DNA of 64,000 nt from Ligustrum vulgare (GCA_963555705.1 OY743169.1:9920014-9984013); one strand, 5' to 3'. Positions 10,925 through 23,173 are shown, counted from the first letter of the stretch. The notes: generated by a model from the sequence alone, not told the origin. Numbers and translations are program-made.

Positions 10925-11165
10925 AGAATAACATATATTATAATCTAGATAAAAATAAATTGAGTTATAAAATATCACTTTATAAACATAATAATTTTAA
11001 AACTTCAAAAGATTAATATAGTCAATGTAGCATGTCATCTTTATTATTATTTTTTAAAAATTGTAAACGACTATTATAGTGAATGTAGCATGTCATCTTG
11101 AACTCAGCTGCATGAGCGACACGAAGCCATACACCTGGCAAGTTCTTAGCAATGGAACCGCCTGC

Positions 11166-11176
11166 ATTATATTTCC
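11166..11176 (+). promoter_or_regulatory. Possible TATA box of the LEA_1 gene
   Basis: ATTATATTTCC lies about 80-85 bp upstream of the ATG at 11253 in otherwise non-repetitive sequence. This is judged by position and composition only. Confidence 0.35.
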
Positions 11177-11252
11177 ATATATCTTTCGTAATTTGTAAAT
11201 AATGTGAACTATTGAAATAGTGTAAACAAAATAAGAAACTGAGCCAGAACAA

Positions 11253-11972
11253 ATGTATTCTGTAAAAGAAAAGATAAGCAACGCTGCCGCCGCAGGCAAG
11301 GAGCATATTGACATCACGAAAGCCAAAGCTCAAGAGAAGGTACATCCCTTTCCTCGTACATGTATCCTTTCGACCGTAAATACTAACAGTGGTGATCCCA
11401 CACGGGATATATCTTGGGATATTCACGTGGGATCATCTAACTGGAGGCTTCTTATAATTGAACTAAATTGATTGTGGTTTGATCATTATATTAACTATGT
11501 TTTCGCTCTTTCATTTTCTTTCATTTTTATTTATTTTTATTTGTGTGGACTTAATTTTAAAAAAATTATTTCATTTTACGGAATTACAAATACTGAATCA
11601 CATGATTTAACAGACCAAACCTCTACAGTTACATATTCTCCTGACAAAAATTATTTTTCTTTTCTTGTCACGTTACTAGACATAGTCTCTCACAATTTCA
11701 ATCCCCACGGGTTGGCATGTGGGGTCACGTGTGGAAGCCTCAAAAATCACGTGATTCATTATTTGTAATTTATGACTAGTGATGGCAACGCTTCAGTTAG
11801 GTTGGTTCTTCCAAAATCATAATCGAACCACCAATTTTTTGCACATACCATAATCGCCTAAGTCTGGTTGGTGTGGTTTCGATGCGTGTCTCGGTTCGGT
11901 TCGGTACTGTTAATAACCACTTAAATGTAAATTAATTTTTGCAAATTCAACTAAAAAAAGCAGTTTATTATT

Positions 11973-12023
<51 letters not shown>

Positions 12024-13275
12024 GAGCACAACAATACTACGAGCCTGTTTGTTTTTGATAAAAAATCAGATTTTTATCAAAGTCAAATTTTATAAACAAT
12101 ATCCAAATTCTCAAATTCAAAATTTGAATTTAGTAAATAATATTACAAGTATATGTCATTGTTGATTCTTATTTGACAAATATTATCTTTGGTGTCTTTT
12201 AATAATTTTGAAAAGTCAAAGGAATAAAATATTTTATGTTTTGACGACAAATTTTATTTGAGGTCAAATAATTAATTTTTGGTATAGTGGATTTCGTAAA
12301 ATGAAATAAAAAATATTTAATTAAATCCACAAAGAGGTTTAATTAATAAAAAATAATAAAAAAAAGAACAAAAGCCGATCAACCATGTTACAATCACAAT
12401 CCCATCAACAATGTGAGTAACAATACACTCACATTAGGGTGGGGGCCACAAAATTTGAATTTTGTGACCCCCATCCCCAACGTGAATAGATTGTCACCCA
12501 TATTGTGGTTGAAATTATGAAAATAGAATTATCCAAAGCCGAATAAGTAAATAAGGAAAAAAAAATAGGTAAAGCCATGTGGATATCTGTGATTGATAAA
12601 AACCGTAAATACTAATACATGTCGATAAATTCTATTAGAATGATCTTTAGAACTTAATAAAGTCAGATATCATATCAGCCTCTGTTCGAAGGCTAAAAAA
12701 TCAGTTTTTTGGATTTTTTTTAGCGGATCTCGATGTAGATGTAGGGTTAAAAATTGAAGAAAAAATGTGCGTGGTTAAAAAGTTGTATCGAAAATTAGAG
12801 TGATTATAAATCCTAAAAAAATCCAAGTTATCCTAACAGAGGCTTAATTAATCGCATTAAGAGGTAAATTGAAGTATTTCAAATCTTTATATTTTTTTTC
12901 GTTATCCCATATATATATATATATATGCGCGCGCGGGGGGGATTTTACCATGTAATACAATTTTCATGGAATATATTAACCTAATAGGTGGAGAAAGCTG
13001 CAGCGAGGACTAAGGAAGAGAAGACAATATCTCATGAGAGGAGGAAAGCCAAAGAAGCTGAAGCTAAGATGAAGCTGCATGAAGCCAAGGCAGAGCACGC
13101 GGCGGAGAAATTGCACGGACATCACCTCCACCACGACGAGGCGGTGAGCGGAACCCATGGGCATCAGCATCATCATCACCAACCAGCAGGAACGGCAGTT
13201 CCAACAACAGGTGTACCAGCTCCTAACTATCCCCTAGGCGGTCAGTTTCCTGCCGGACCGACTCATAATAAATAG
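11253..13275 (+). CDS. Group 1 LEA protein (LEA_1 family), two exons: join(11253..11339, 12988..13275)
   Basis: Encodes 124 residues. LEA_1 proteins are hydrophilic, mostly disordered proteins that accumulate in drying seeds and under ABA or water stress. Exon 1 gives [20 protein letters not shown] and continues to QEK. The intron is phase 0 with a GTACAT donor and an AATAG acceptor. Exon 2 resumes [20 protein letters not shown], the conserved LEA_1 core, followed by a Lys/Glu/Ala helix-prone stretch and a His/Gly/Pro-rich tail ending PTHNK. The intron position within the KADEK/KAERA region matches my recollection of plant LEA_1 genes. The 1648-bp intron holds three CACGTG boxes, a TAA microsatellite and a MITE. 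AATAAA lies at 13278. The promoter space is cut short by LTR element 1. Confidence 0.9.
11424..11753 (+). promoter_or_regulatory. Three CACGTG G-boxes in LEA_1 intron 1
   Basis: CACGTGG at 11424-11430 and CACGTG at 11726-11731 and 11748-11753, all within about 415 bp of the donor site. CACGTG(G) is the core of ABA-response (ABRE/G-box) elements bound by bZIP factors. None was seen in the 328 bp between the LTR and the ATG. Confidence 0.5.
11975..12022. repeat. TAA/AAT microsatellite in LEA_1 intron
   Basis: About fifteen uninterrupted ATA/TAA trinucleotides in the intron, next to other AT-rich sequence. Confidence 0.9.
12678..12843. mobile_element. Small MITE in LEA_1 intron
   Basis: 166 bp with inverted ends GCCTCTGTTCGAAGG and GCCTCTGTTAGGAT, flanked by TCA/TTA trinucleotides. 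Its ends resemble the GCCTCCGTTTGG-type elements at 15036-15721 and 28357-28495. TIR and trinucleotide target preference suggest PIF/Harbinger (Tourist-like). Confidence 0.6.
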
Positions 13276-14300
13276 CCAATAAATGCATCTTAGGGTTTCA
13301 TATATTAAACAATGTACGTTTGGATATCTTTATTTGTGTGACTTTTCACTTTAGTGCAAGCCATTACTATAATAATTTCATATATTTAGAATTCTATAAT
13401 TTCCACATAATAATCTATAAAACAATCAATAAGATAGCTAGATCCATTGATTAATTATGAAGACGAAACCTGCAGTTGAATGAAATAAAGAAACAAGAAA
13501 CCGTTCTCTCTCTTTACCCCTTTGTAATTGAATGTGTGTAAATTAATGATTACATTCACACTAGGCAGAGATGCAGTTTCTAAATGCCTTAAAAGAACCG
13601 TTCAGTTCTCATTAAAGTGTGCATTTACTTCACTTTCATTAAGTATTGCATCGAAGAAATCGCAAACTTCTCAATTGGCCAAGGATTTTAGCAATATTAA
13701 TTAATTCATTAATAGGGGTCACATTAATTGGTCTTACTCCTTGTTCAGTTTACCTGTCCTATCATATCGAATAAGGAATCCCCGGTACCAAGGAGATCTT
13801 TCTTGGAACGAGAGCTTTCTTCATTTACGTTCAAACATATAATTCTATAGAATCAACTACTCTTGCTATTGAATTCTATGCTAGCCTTAATGCTATAGAG
13901 ACAGTGACCTGGATGAGCGTGCTCCCCCAAAATCAGGCCTAGCCTGAATGACCCACTAATTTTCAATATTAATAAAAACTTCAGAACTGGTTCAATTTCA
14001 AGAAGAGCGCTTACGAAAGCACCCCGACTCCAAGAAGTTGAGTTTCATGGGAAAGAAAAGAGAGTATTGCTTTTCATATGTTTATTAATTTATCGGAATG
14101 AATAGCGGTCAGGCTCATACCATATTTAAGTTGAAGAGGGAACGAGAGAAATATATCTAGCTGGATAGGTAGAGAAAGAGAATGATAGAAACTTGGGCCC
14201 CTCTTGGCTTAATTTTTTGAGTCGTATTTCCCCTATGAATACTATGAAAAGGAAGTTCCACGATGATGCTTGCCCATGAATTCTACTATAATTTGAAAGA
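13276..14300. other. Downstream region with organelle-like sequence
   Basis: No gene seen. From about 13560 to 14280 the base composition is more even than the surroundings, with stretches such as GGAATCCCCGGTACCAAGGA and AGCACCCCGACTCCAAG. To my eye these resemble plant mitochondrial DNA, so a NUMT is possible, but no organellar gene was identified. Confidence 0.3.
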
Positions 14301-14319
14301 AGCTATTCAAACATAATAT

Positions 14320-14570
14320 AATATGAAGAAGTTTGAGTTATAATATTCACAGCGAGTAATATAAGTTGAGTTATAATATTCATAGCGAGTTGAAAGAAGC
14401 TATCAACATTAACAAAAGGATCGGTTCCTACTTCAGAAACAAACATAATATGAAGAAGTTGAGTTAAAATATTCACATCTAGTAACATGAAGAAGATGAG
14501 TTATAATATTCTCAGCGAGTAATATGAAGAAGTTGAGTTATAATATATCATATTCATAGCGAGGACTATG
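14320..14570. repeat. AT-rich tandem array (about 45-bp units)
   Basis: Five or more degenerate units containing GAAGTTGAGTTATAATATTC and CAGCGAGTAATATGAAG blocks. Confidence 0.75.
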
Positions 14571-15035
14571 TCACGATTCATGTCGAATAATTCTAGTAGA
14601 TTTGAGTAGTAACGTGTGTCGATGATAGATGCCAACTAAACATGGGATCAACATCAAGGTAAACTTGACCTGCTTCTAACTATAAGAATTTTTAAAAATT
14701 TGACAGAATTTTCCTTGTAACTTTCTCTCAAACTGTCAATCGAAAATCGCCTTTCCTAATATATGCACAAAACAAAATAAAATGGTGTTTATATCATTTA
14801 CAAAATTAGTCAAAATATATTAATATTGAATGTGATAGAATCATAAAATCATTTATTCTTTATTTTAAATGAGCATATGTAATGCATAAGGAATATAAGT
14901 AATCTGGTATCAATAAAATCGAAATAAACTGTCATTTCAACATATTATAAACTGAAATCTTTATTTCGAATAAACTAAATTCTGTTAGCTAAATCAGATA
15001 AACTGAATTCTGTTATCTAAAATTCAATAAATTAT

Positions 15036-15721
15036 GCCTCCGTTTAGGGGTGGGCATGAGTTGGGTCGGGTCGGGTCGGCTTTTTTCCAACCCGAACTCA
15101 ACACACTATGGTCGGGTTGATAAAAAATTAACCCAACTCAATCCAATCAAGTTTCGGTTGGGTTAGGTTGGGTGGTTTGGACTTTGATCCAAATAGCAAA
15201 AAATTTTGAAAATTAAAAAAGTAAGCTCATAAATCAACTATTAACTCAAATCAATTATGTACAAAACAATAAGCTCAAATATAATAAATTGAACACTTGC
15301 AAATAAAACTAAAATATGTTCAAACCATATTTGAGTTTCATCCAAACTAAAAATGGACTTGAGATTCTTAAAATTTAAATAGTCCTATATTTTAAAAAAT
15401 TTTATTGGATTGGGTTGGATTTTTCACCCAACTCAACCCAACCAAACCAGAACAAATTTTTTTTGTAGAACCCAACATAACCAGATTTTCATCAAAAATC
15501 GACTTAAACCGATCAGGTTGGGTTGGTTTTGGCGGTTTCGATGATTGGGTGCGTTAATGCCCACCTCTACCTCCTTTTGGTAAAATTGTAGTGGTTTATA
15601 AATTGTTTATTTATGATTTGAGGTTAAATGTGTAGTTGAAAAGTGGAGATAGAAAATGTATGTGGTTAAAAAAAGGTTTGAGAATATTGTGTGGTTTATA
15701 AATCGGTTACCAAACGGAGGC
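15036..15721. mobile_element. MITE with GCCTCCGTTTGG ends, disrupted by an hAT element
   Basis: The right end reads TTACCAAACGGAGGC (15707-15721). The left end GCCTCCGTT is split from its continuation TTTTGGTAAAATTG by the hAT at 15045-15569. The interior contains GTGGTTTATAAA on both sides, as in the members at 22860-22980 and 28357-28495. Confidence 0.65.
15045..15569 (-). mobile_element. Non-autonomous hAT element (525 bp), GGGTTGGG type
   Basis: Ends TAGGGGTGGGCAT and ATGCCCACCTCTA, with an imperfect 8-bp duplication CCTCCGTT / CCTCCTTT (7 of 8). The interior is rich in GGGTTGGGTC and CCAACCCAAC. A close relative in the opposite orientation with a perfect duplication lies at 29572-30098. 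The 8-bp duplication and TA(G)GGGTG termini support hAT. Confidence 0.85.
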
Positions 15722-15934
15722 TAATGTACCCGATGAACGACCTTACTCATGTACAGAGTAATCTGTATGTACAATTCAAGTAAAAGTATTTCAAATCTGA
15801 TAACTAATAAATAGATAGTTTGATAATCTAATCATACACGCACAGAGATGTCCTAAAGGCTAAAAGCCCCGGAACACGGCCCAAAACCTATATGTGTACA
15901 AGAGTTAACCCAAAGACATATAATAATCTAAGGG

Positions 15935-17590
15935 AAAAATACATAATTAAGGGATTTACAAATATAGATTTCAAAAATAAGACCAAACCTATATATATTC
16001 AAATTAAATCAGGTTTTAGTTAATATTAATTAATTATGTTAAATAATTAAAAATATTTTATTAATTATACATATTAAGGTCACAACATTGCATAATTTCA
16101 TGTCACAAACACAAATCTTTTAGGTCACAAGTTTCCCAACTAATTTCAAGGTCACAAATTACTAAATCATTATGTCACATAAATGTCGAATTAGTCAATC
16201 CGGACTTTTTCTAGGTCACAACGTATTAAATTGTTAGGTCACAAGTTTCACAACTAATTTCAATGTCACAAATTACTAAATCATTAGGTCACATAAATGT
16301 CAAATTAGTCAATCTCGACGTTTTTCTAAATCACAAGTTACAATGTATTAAATTATTAGGTTACAAATTTCATAACTGATTTCAAAATCACAAATTACTA
16401 AATCATTAGGTCACACAAATGTCAAATTAGTCAATCCAGATTTTTTTTAGGTCACAACGTACTAAATTACTAGATCATAACGTATTAAATTATTAGATCA
16501 CAACGTATGAAATTATGAGGTTACAAAAACAAACCACCACCGTGAATTACACTCACAAACCTACAACATAGCCCCACTCCTCAGGTTACATTATCTCGTA
16601 CAATCAACACAACACCTGCAACTCCCCCTAGCGTCTCAACACCACCACCACCACCACGACTATCACTGTTGCCTTCGCTACCATGGCCTCCTGTCAACTG
16701 CACACCATGTCAAAATACCAAAACCAAAATTCAACTCCCTTCCTCACCATCGTCATCGTCGTCACCACTTCACGTTGGCGGCACCACGTAACCTGCCCAA
16801 GCCACTCCCGCCGCTCCTCATCTCGCACCCCCACAACCATCACCGTCTCAACCCATCTTCGCCACCTTCGCCATCTCAACACAGCCAACACGATCAACGC
16901 CACAACCAAAAGAAAAAAAAAATCGCACCGCCACCACACGGCCACTACCTGCAACACCACCCCGATTTCCTCCACCACAACACAACCAGCAGGAACTCCA
17001 CTCCAACACGCCATAACCTCACCATCACCTCCACCAACAAAACTTTTCCAATAAACGAACTAAATAACAGATCGGAGAAATATTCAAAAAAAAGAGAGAG
17101 AGAAAGATCTGAGAAAAGAGCCAGTGGTGCAGCATCATCTCTAAAGATGTGTAGCAATAGCCCTCGTCGGCCATGAAATCGTGGCAATTTGCACATCAAG
17201 CATTCGATGCGATCTCGTCGCAGATCGAGCCAGCGCACCACGATTTCACCGCTATCAACTATTGTTCAATGCGGTGTTACTGCGATCGACGGTTGTCATC
17301 GATGTGGCACTGAAATCGGAGGTTGCTCGACGTTGATGTGGTGGAGTGCTATCACTAGATGGTTACGAATTTGTGGGTTGTAGAGAGAGAACGAGAAACG
17401 AGGTAAAAAGAAGTAGTAGGGTTTGAGGTGTGAGATAAAATATTTATTTTCATTAATAATATAGTTATAATATTAATTATTATTTAATTACCACTTGAAT
17501 TTTGAATAAAAATGTATTAAATTTGATTTTTGAATTAGGAAACTTAAACGTAGGGATGGGTATAATTTCCTCATAATCTGATCATACACT
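15935..17590. repeat. GTCACA-rich / CAC-rich dispersed repeat, copy 2
   Basis: Begins near AGGGAAAAATACATAATTAAG. It then has a TTAAGGTCACAAC array (16075-16520) with a roughly 125-bp internal period (AATTACTAAATCATTAGGTC recurs), a CAC-rich stretch (16600-17050), a GA/GC-richer part and an end near GGGTATAATTTCCTC. Apart from insertions the order matches copies 1 and 3. Its open frames on both strands are composition artefacts. Confidence 0.55.
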
Positions 17591-18956
17591 ATGGAAACGA
17601 TTTCACACTAGTGAAGAGCGACTAAAATAGCGTATTTGGTCATATACTGTGAAAACGAATTCACATCAGTGCAGGACGGGTAAAATCACTACATCTGATC
17701 ATACTCTGTAAAAATGAATTTACATTAGTTGAGAGCGGGGTAAAGCAATTGGGTACCATCTGGTGGTTTAAAAATATGTTACATTTATTGAAATATCTAA
17801 TATTGATATACTATCTTAATAAATTATTTAATTATGACTTTAAAAAAATTGCTTATATATAGAAATCCAATTTATTTTAAAATCCCGTTGAGAGCTCAAC
17901 ATTTAAATTAGTTAACTTTTACAACTTACATAATTCATGGTAAGAAATATGTAAATTAATCATTTTATATAAATGTACTTTAGAATTGAAATAAATTAAA
18001 AACTACTTATTTTTTGGAAAATAATTTTTTCACACACAGAGTTAGGAATTGTAAGTTAGGTCGCTTGATAAGCTTTTTACTATTTTGATGTCACCTCCTG
18101 AAATAAAGATAAGATTTTGGATTAACTTTAGTTATAAGAAATCATTAACAATTTGCTTCGAGAAACCTACGATTCAATAAATATCTATTTCCTTATCTCT
18201 CAATTGTATTCACTGGGAAAAATTTTAAGATTTCTATATTAATGGACCAATTAAAGTTAAATGATAACTTAACTAGGGCCAATTTCTATTATTCTTTTAA
18301 AGTATTACAGTTGTCCTTCAAAACCACAGTAAAGTAATCTTTTAAAAATGAATAATTTTAGGAAAACATTTTTTGGGACGTTTTTATGTGACATGTCGTA
18401 CATTTATTGGGTGGTGAAAATAACTACCCTATCACTTACTTTTTCACCATCTAAAAAATGTACAATATGTCATAATATCACTTAAAAATATCCTCAAAAA
18501 TGTCTCCCTAACTAGAATTATTGTTTAAGAATTTGTCCATTCACTATTTAACTTATAGAGGATATACATTGTACGTAAAGTCCTCTTCTCCGATAACTTA
18601 AAAATTAGAAAATAGCTTAACATAATCACATGGTGAATTAGACATACCATACGGCATAAGCCTCATCATATCGAAAACTTATAAGCCAAAACATGCTTAA
18701 AAGAACTTAACTTTATTAAAATCTTGAATTTAAGTCACAAGTCAAAAACCCTATAATTCCAACCAATTATTCAATCATTAAACTCAATTAAATAGCTCAA
18801 TATACATAAATCAACATTTCTCTATCTTAAATTTCATATTTAAGTCAATAAGCAAAAATCATAAATTTAACACATTTCTCGAATGAGAAAGAAATTAGTA
18901 ATTACTTGCCTCTCGAGAAAACTAAGGATTAAACTCAAATTTGGCAAAATGACACC
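17591..18956. other. AT-rich spacer
   Basis: Three loosely repeated units of about 60 bp with TCTGATCATAC(A)CT and GAAAACGAATTCACA motifs at 17575-17740. Otherwise AT-rich DNA with no supported gene. Confidence 0.5.
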
Positions 18957-19290
18957 CAATTTGTAGCGACCGAGAAATTTTCAAACTTAAAAGACTTGTT
19001 TTACCAAACTTGTCGCTACGACTCTCCAACCTTAACAATTATTATTCAAAATCAACGCTTTCGTCTAGTCAAATTAATTATTTAAAGGTTCTAAGAAAAG
19101 AAATTTAAATTCGTTTAAATCTTTAAGTCCAAGTTTCGACTTTAAACTTGTCCAAGTTTCATTCTTTATTTAAAAGTTCAATGGGGGGTAGACATGGTAC
19201 TGATGAAACTACCTGAGAAAAAGAATCCAAACATTTTGAATCAAGAAAGTTTTAAATTTCTAAGACGAAATTATTTTAAGGTGGTAGGGT

Positions 19291-21998
19291 TGTAGCGATC
19301 GGGAATTTTCATTTCTTTTTAAATAAAATGTTTTAAAAACACTAAATGCGCGTCGCTACGACTTTTCCAATTTAATTTAAAAGAGTTATCGTCTAACCAA
19401 ATTATAAATGAAATTAAATTAATTTTCATCATATTTAAATTTCCGAATTTTATTCAAAATATTCCAATGTCAAATTTTAAATCTTAATTCAAATTTTAAC
19501 GATTTTAAAGTCCAAATTAATTTATTTCGATATTTTGATCTTTGTCCAATTTAAATTCCTTTAATTCCCAAATATAGTTTTTAGCACAATCTCAATTGGT
19601 AAAGATCAATTTCTCCCACATTTCCAATAATTCCACCTCCCATTCCATTTTCACTCTCCTGATTTATCTCCCTCTTTTTCCCTAATTACAATGGCTAATG
19701 CCTGCAATCATCCCAATCAGACATTTCCCTCCCTTAACTCCCTCAATCAAGAGATTTCTATTGTAGCTTTCCAAAATCTGTATCCCCCTTTCAGCCCCTC
19801 AATTATGCATCCAACTAATCATCATTCCTTCAATCCCCCCCCTCCCGAATCAACAACTTACCAATATACAGCAACCAAACCATAACTTATATCCCATTTT
19901 TCATTCTACACGAGCTCACCCAAGCCAGACAATCCTTCTGGTAATTTTCTACTGCATTACTTCAGCATCTCACAGCCATCTACACTGCATTCTCGAACCA
20001 ACCCAACATTTATCATAGCCAACTACTGAAATCACACTACACCAACAATGCCACAGTCCAACCACCACCTCCAAGAAACCATCACTTCCAATCTACTAAT
20101 CAATACCAAGAATCAATTTTCACAATACCACAAACCAATTCACCAAGTATATCATCATCACCACCACCGGAATTCATCACTGCCCAATCAGGTTACACCA
20201 CAAATTCCACCACAAATGCCTCAACTCCAAACCGGCCAGCCACCATTACCAAACCACCATCACCGCCTCAACCAACACCACCACAGTCTCTGAATCATCA
20301 TCATCACCACCAATTTCGAACCCACCGCCTGCAACCAACCTCCATCGAACACCACCGGAACCACCTCCAAACTGCCCCATCTCAAATCCCCATCAACCTC
20401 AACCACACGCTGCCATAAATCATTATCATCATCGCCACACCCAAACCACAACAACCACCACAAAACGCAACAACCCAACCACCATCAACCGCCTGCAGCA
20501 CCCCCAAAATCGCGGCAAACCCAACTCAAATCTCAATCCAAATCAAAACCCGAAACCCAGAATAAGCCAAGCCCAAGACGTACCTTCGAACGCCGTTTCT
20601 TCGACCGGAGTTTCATTTGTGAACCCAGCCTTGTTTCACCTTCGTTTTCTCACCAAATCAACCCAAAGATCTTCTGTTTCCGCAACCCTCTACTCACCCC
20701 GTCGCTTCCATGTGATGGCAGCACTATCACTGCCAGCGCGCCGTCAGCCTGGACCGGCGATGGGCCGTTCACCGTCGCCAGCTCTCGTCTCCCTCTCGCC
20801 TTTCTCTCTTTCCGTCTCTGAATTTGGGATCGAAGGGGAGAGAAATATAAATTTTATTTAAAAAGTTTTCTTATTTACAGCTTAGTCCCCATGTTTCAAA
20901 TTTGTTTAAAACCAGCCCCTTTAGTTTCAAAACGTTATTTCAACATCTATATTTTTAAATCAAGTTATTCCAGACCTCTTTGTTTTAAATATTAAAATTT
21001 CAATTCCAAAAAGTATTTGCATTTCACCAAATTAGTCCCAAGCTTTAAACATAGTCATTTTAGTACATAACTTCAAAAGTTATTATTTAAACCCTAAGTA
21101 TCAACCCATTTTATTTCAGTCCCTGCTGATTTAATTCATTTGATTTTAAACCCAAGTTTTAAAAGATTTACATTTTAGTCCCTCAACTTTCAAAGTATTC
21201 ATTTTAGTCCCTGAACTTTCAAAAGTATTCATTCTAGTCCCTCAACTTTCAAATCATCAATTTCAGTCCCCAGATTGTAAATTATCGTTTTTAAACTATA
21301 AAATTTCAAAGGACTAATGTAACTTATGGGCTAGACGAGGCGTACGGAGATTTGAAAGATTCAAATCATTCCCGCTCAGCCACACTCGTTAAGTTTAAGG
21401 TAGACTCGCCCCCACTAATTGATTTATATTATAATTGCATGTGTTATGTGGATTTGTGTGATTTTATGCTTAATTGCATGAGAAAAGAATATCTCTTTTG
21501 AGATAAAGAATTTATGTTATGCTGGGCATAACTTATCTGCTAGCCAAGAAAAGAAAAGAATGTGTTCATTTGCGTTCACTGTGTGATGCCTATGAATAAG
21601 AAAAGAATGTCACTACATTATTTGCATTATTACGTGTTCAATTATCTTGTAGATTAATTACTGGCGATGAGTCTACTGAGTATTTCATTTTTGAAATGCT
21701 CAACCCGTTATTTTAACATTTTTGCAGATTTCGGAGACGGTGGCGAGTGATGGGCAATGACGGCAAATTACAAATTGATATTTTTCTAAAAGTCGTGAAC
21801 TTTGAAATGATTATTTCATTTTATCAAGAATTGTCATTTTTACAAATTTGTACGAAAATACTTATCCCATTTGAATTATCGCTAAATTTTTATTCGATAA
21901 ATGCGATATTTAATATTTCATCATTTTTCAGCAACAAAGTTTATTCAAGAATTTAGAAAAGTGACGTTCCCGCGCTCCTCAGAATTCGGGGCGTTACA
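19291..21998 (+). repeat. 3' LTR (2.7 kb) of the collapsed gypsy element
   Basis: TGTAGCGATCGGG start, GGGGCGTTACA end. It contains a CAC/CCA-biased stretch (19690-20560) and four tandem units of about 32 bp built on TTAGTCCCTCAACTTTCAAA (about 21175-21270). Short open frames inside are not considered genes. Confidence 0.75.
21175..21270 (+). repeat. Tandem 32-bp repeats in gypsy LTR
   Basis: Repeats of TCATTTTAGTCCCTGAACTT-like units, common in plant LTRs. Confidence 0.8.
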
Positions 21999-22049
21999 CA
22001 ATTCTTCTTCCTAAATTCTCCTTTCTCTTCCTCTCCTTTCCCCTTGCTT

Positions 22050-22690
22050 CAGTTGCTCTCGTTAAATGTATGGGTATGGCTTCTGATGAGCCAAAATTTT
22101 GTCATGCATGAGCAGACAATACCTCGAGCATGAGCAACCAACTATGAAGTCATACATCAAACCTAGAACCCCGAGCATGCTCTCATCCCCAAGAAGCAAT
22201 ATAAACTCGAACACTGCTTGCCCCCATTGAAAGTTCAAGTGCTCGGGGGTCGTACAGCTCTTGTTCATCCAGTATGGGCTCGGGTCATCCTCCTCGTGCC
22301 CTAGCCAACATTCCAACGCAAGTAGGACTTTTATCTCACCAAAATCCTACCCTAAACGGGAGATCCTACAATCTTATCACAAACCTACCAGCAGGACTCC
22401 TACATCTAAAAAGACTCCTAAGTCTCTGGACTATCAGGAGACCTAATCCTACATAAAATGTACCACTTACCTCTATAAATACCTATCTCTCATTCATAAT
22501 TAAGGTACAAAATTATCTCTACAATTTATAGCCTCTTGCATGAATCTTCTCCTTCCTCTTTACTGACTTAAGCATCAAAGGGATGACGAGGACACACCTC
22601 ACATTTGTTTCAGGTATTCCGAGATCCAGTTCGTATTTGTTCGTTACTCAAGCTCGAAATATTTCAGGTGCGAATGTATAGCATCAACAG
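22050..22690 (+). mobile_element. LTR remnant, Tat-like gypsy
   Basis: Contains a CTCTATAAATACC promoter-like box at about 22471 followed by CTTTACTGACTTAAGCATCA and ATGACGAGGACACACCTCAC, then TTTCAGG. That order resembles the transcribed end of plant Tat-lineage LTRs (TGACTTGAGCGTC ... GAACACCCC ... GCAGG). No second LTR or target duplication was found. Confidence 0.4.
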
Positions 22691-22859
22691 CTTCAATCGA
22701 GAGATAAAAGTAATAAGGAAATTGCAATTAAGGTTCCTCGAGATTAATTTGTAAGTTAAGTCCTCAAAATTTCCATTTAAAATCAATTTAACCTTAATTT
22801 TAAATAATGATAAAATGGCTTGCTAAAAATCTCATTAATTCAAATTGACCCAAAATGAC

Positions 22860-22980
22860 TTCTATTTGATATCACTATAGTGGTTTATAAACTAATTTAT
22901 TTATGATTCTGAGGTAAAATATGTGGTTAAAAAGTGAATTAAGAAATTGTGTGGTTTATAAACCGTTTAACAAACAGAAA
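22860..22980. mobile_element. Small MITE, GTGGTTTATAAA type
   Basis: Inverted ends TTCTATTTGATA and TTCTGTTTGTTA, with GTGGTTTATAAAC near both ends. Related to the elements at 15036 and 28357. Confidence 0.5.
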
Positions 22981-23173
22981 AATGAACTTGGGTAAGTTGT
23001 AACAGACTATGTGTAATCGCTAATGTGACATCCTATGTGTGGTTTTTTAACAATTAAAAAAAATATAATCAAATGGATTTTCATAATAATCACACATAAA
23101 ATGATATCACGTAAAACAACTACCGATTGTGACCACAGTGATTTTACTCATTTTTTATCCTTTATGTTAATAA

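Larger units (their letters stand above)
18962..21998 (+). mobile_element. Collapsed Ty3-gypsy element
   Basis: Starts TGTAGCGACC at 18962 and ends GGGGCGTTACA at 21998, flanked by a perfect 5-bp duplication CAATT (18957-18961, 21999-22003). The left 0.2 kb looks like an LTR beginning. It is followed by a short piece resembling the end of a gypsy internal region (GACGAAATTATTTTAAGG, then a purine tract), and then a 2.7-kb LTR from 19291. Almost all of gag-pol is gone. TGTAGCG...CGTTACA ends and the GACGAAAT block before the LTR are typical of plant chromoviruses (Tekay/Del type, from memory). Confidence 0.75.

Noticed and set aside
11022..11426. 134-codon minus-strand frame opposite the LEA first exon
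   Set aside because: Shadow of the LEA exon and promoter; no motif.
16683..17241. Four overlapping open frames around the CAC-rich stretch
   Set aside because: Open on both strands at once, with no domain and no splice partner; part of repeat copy 2.
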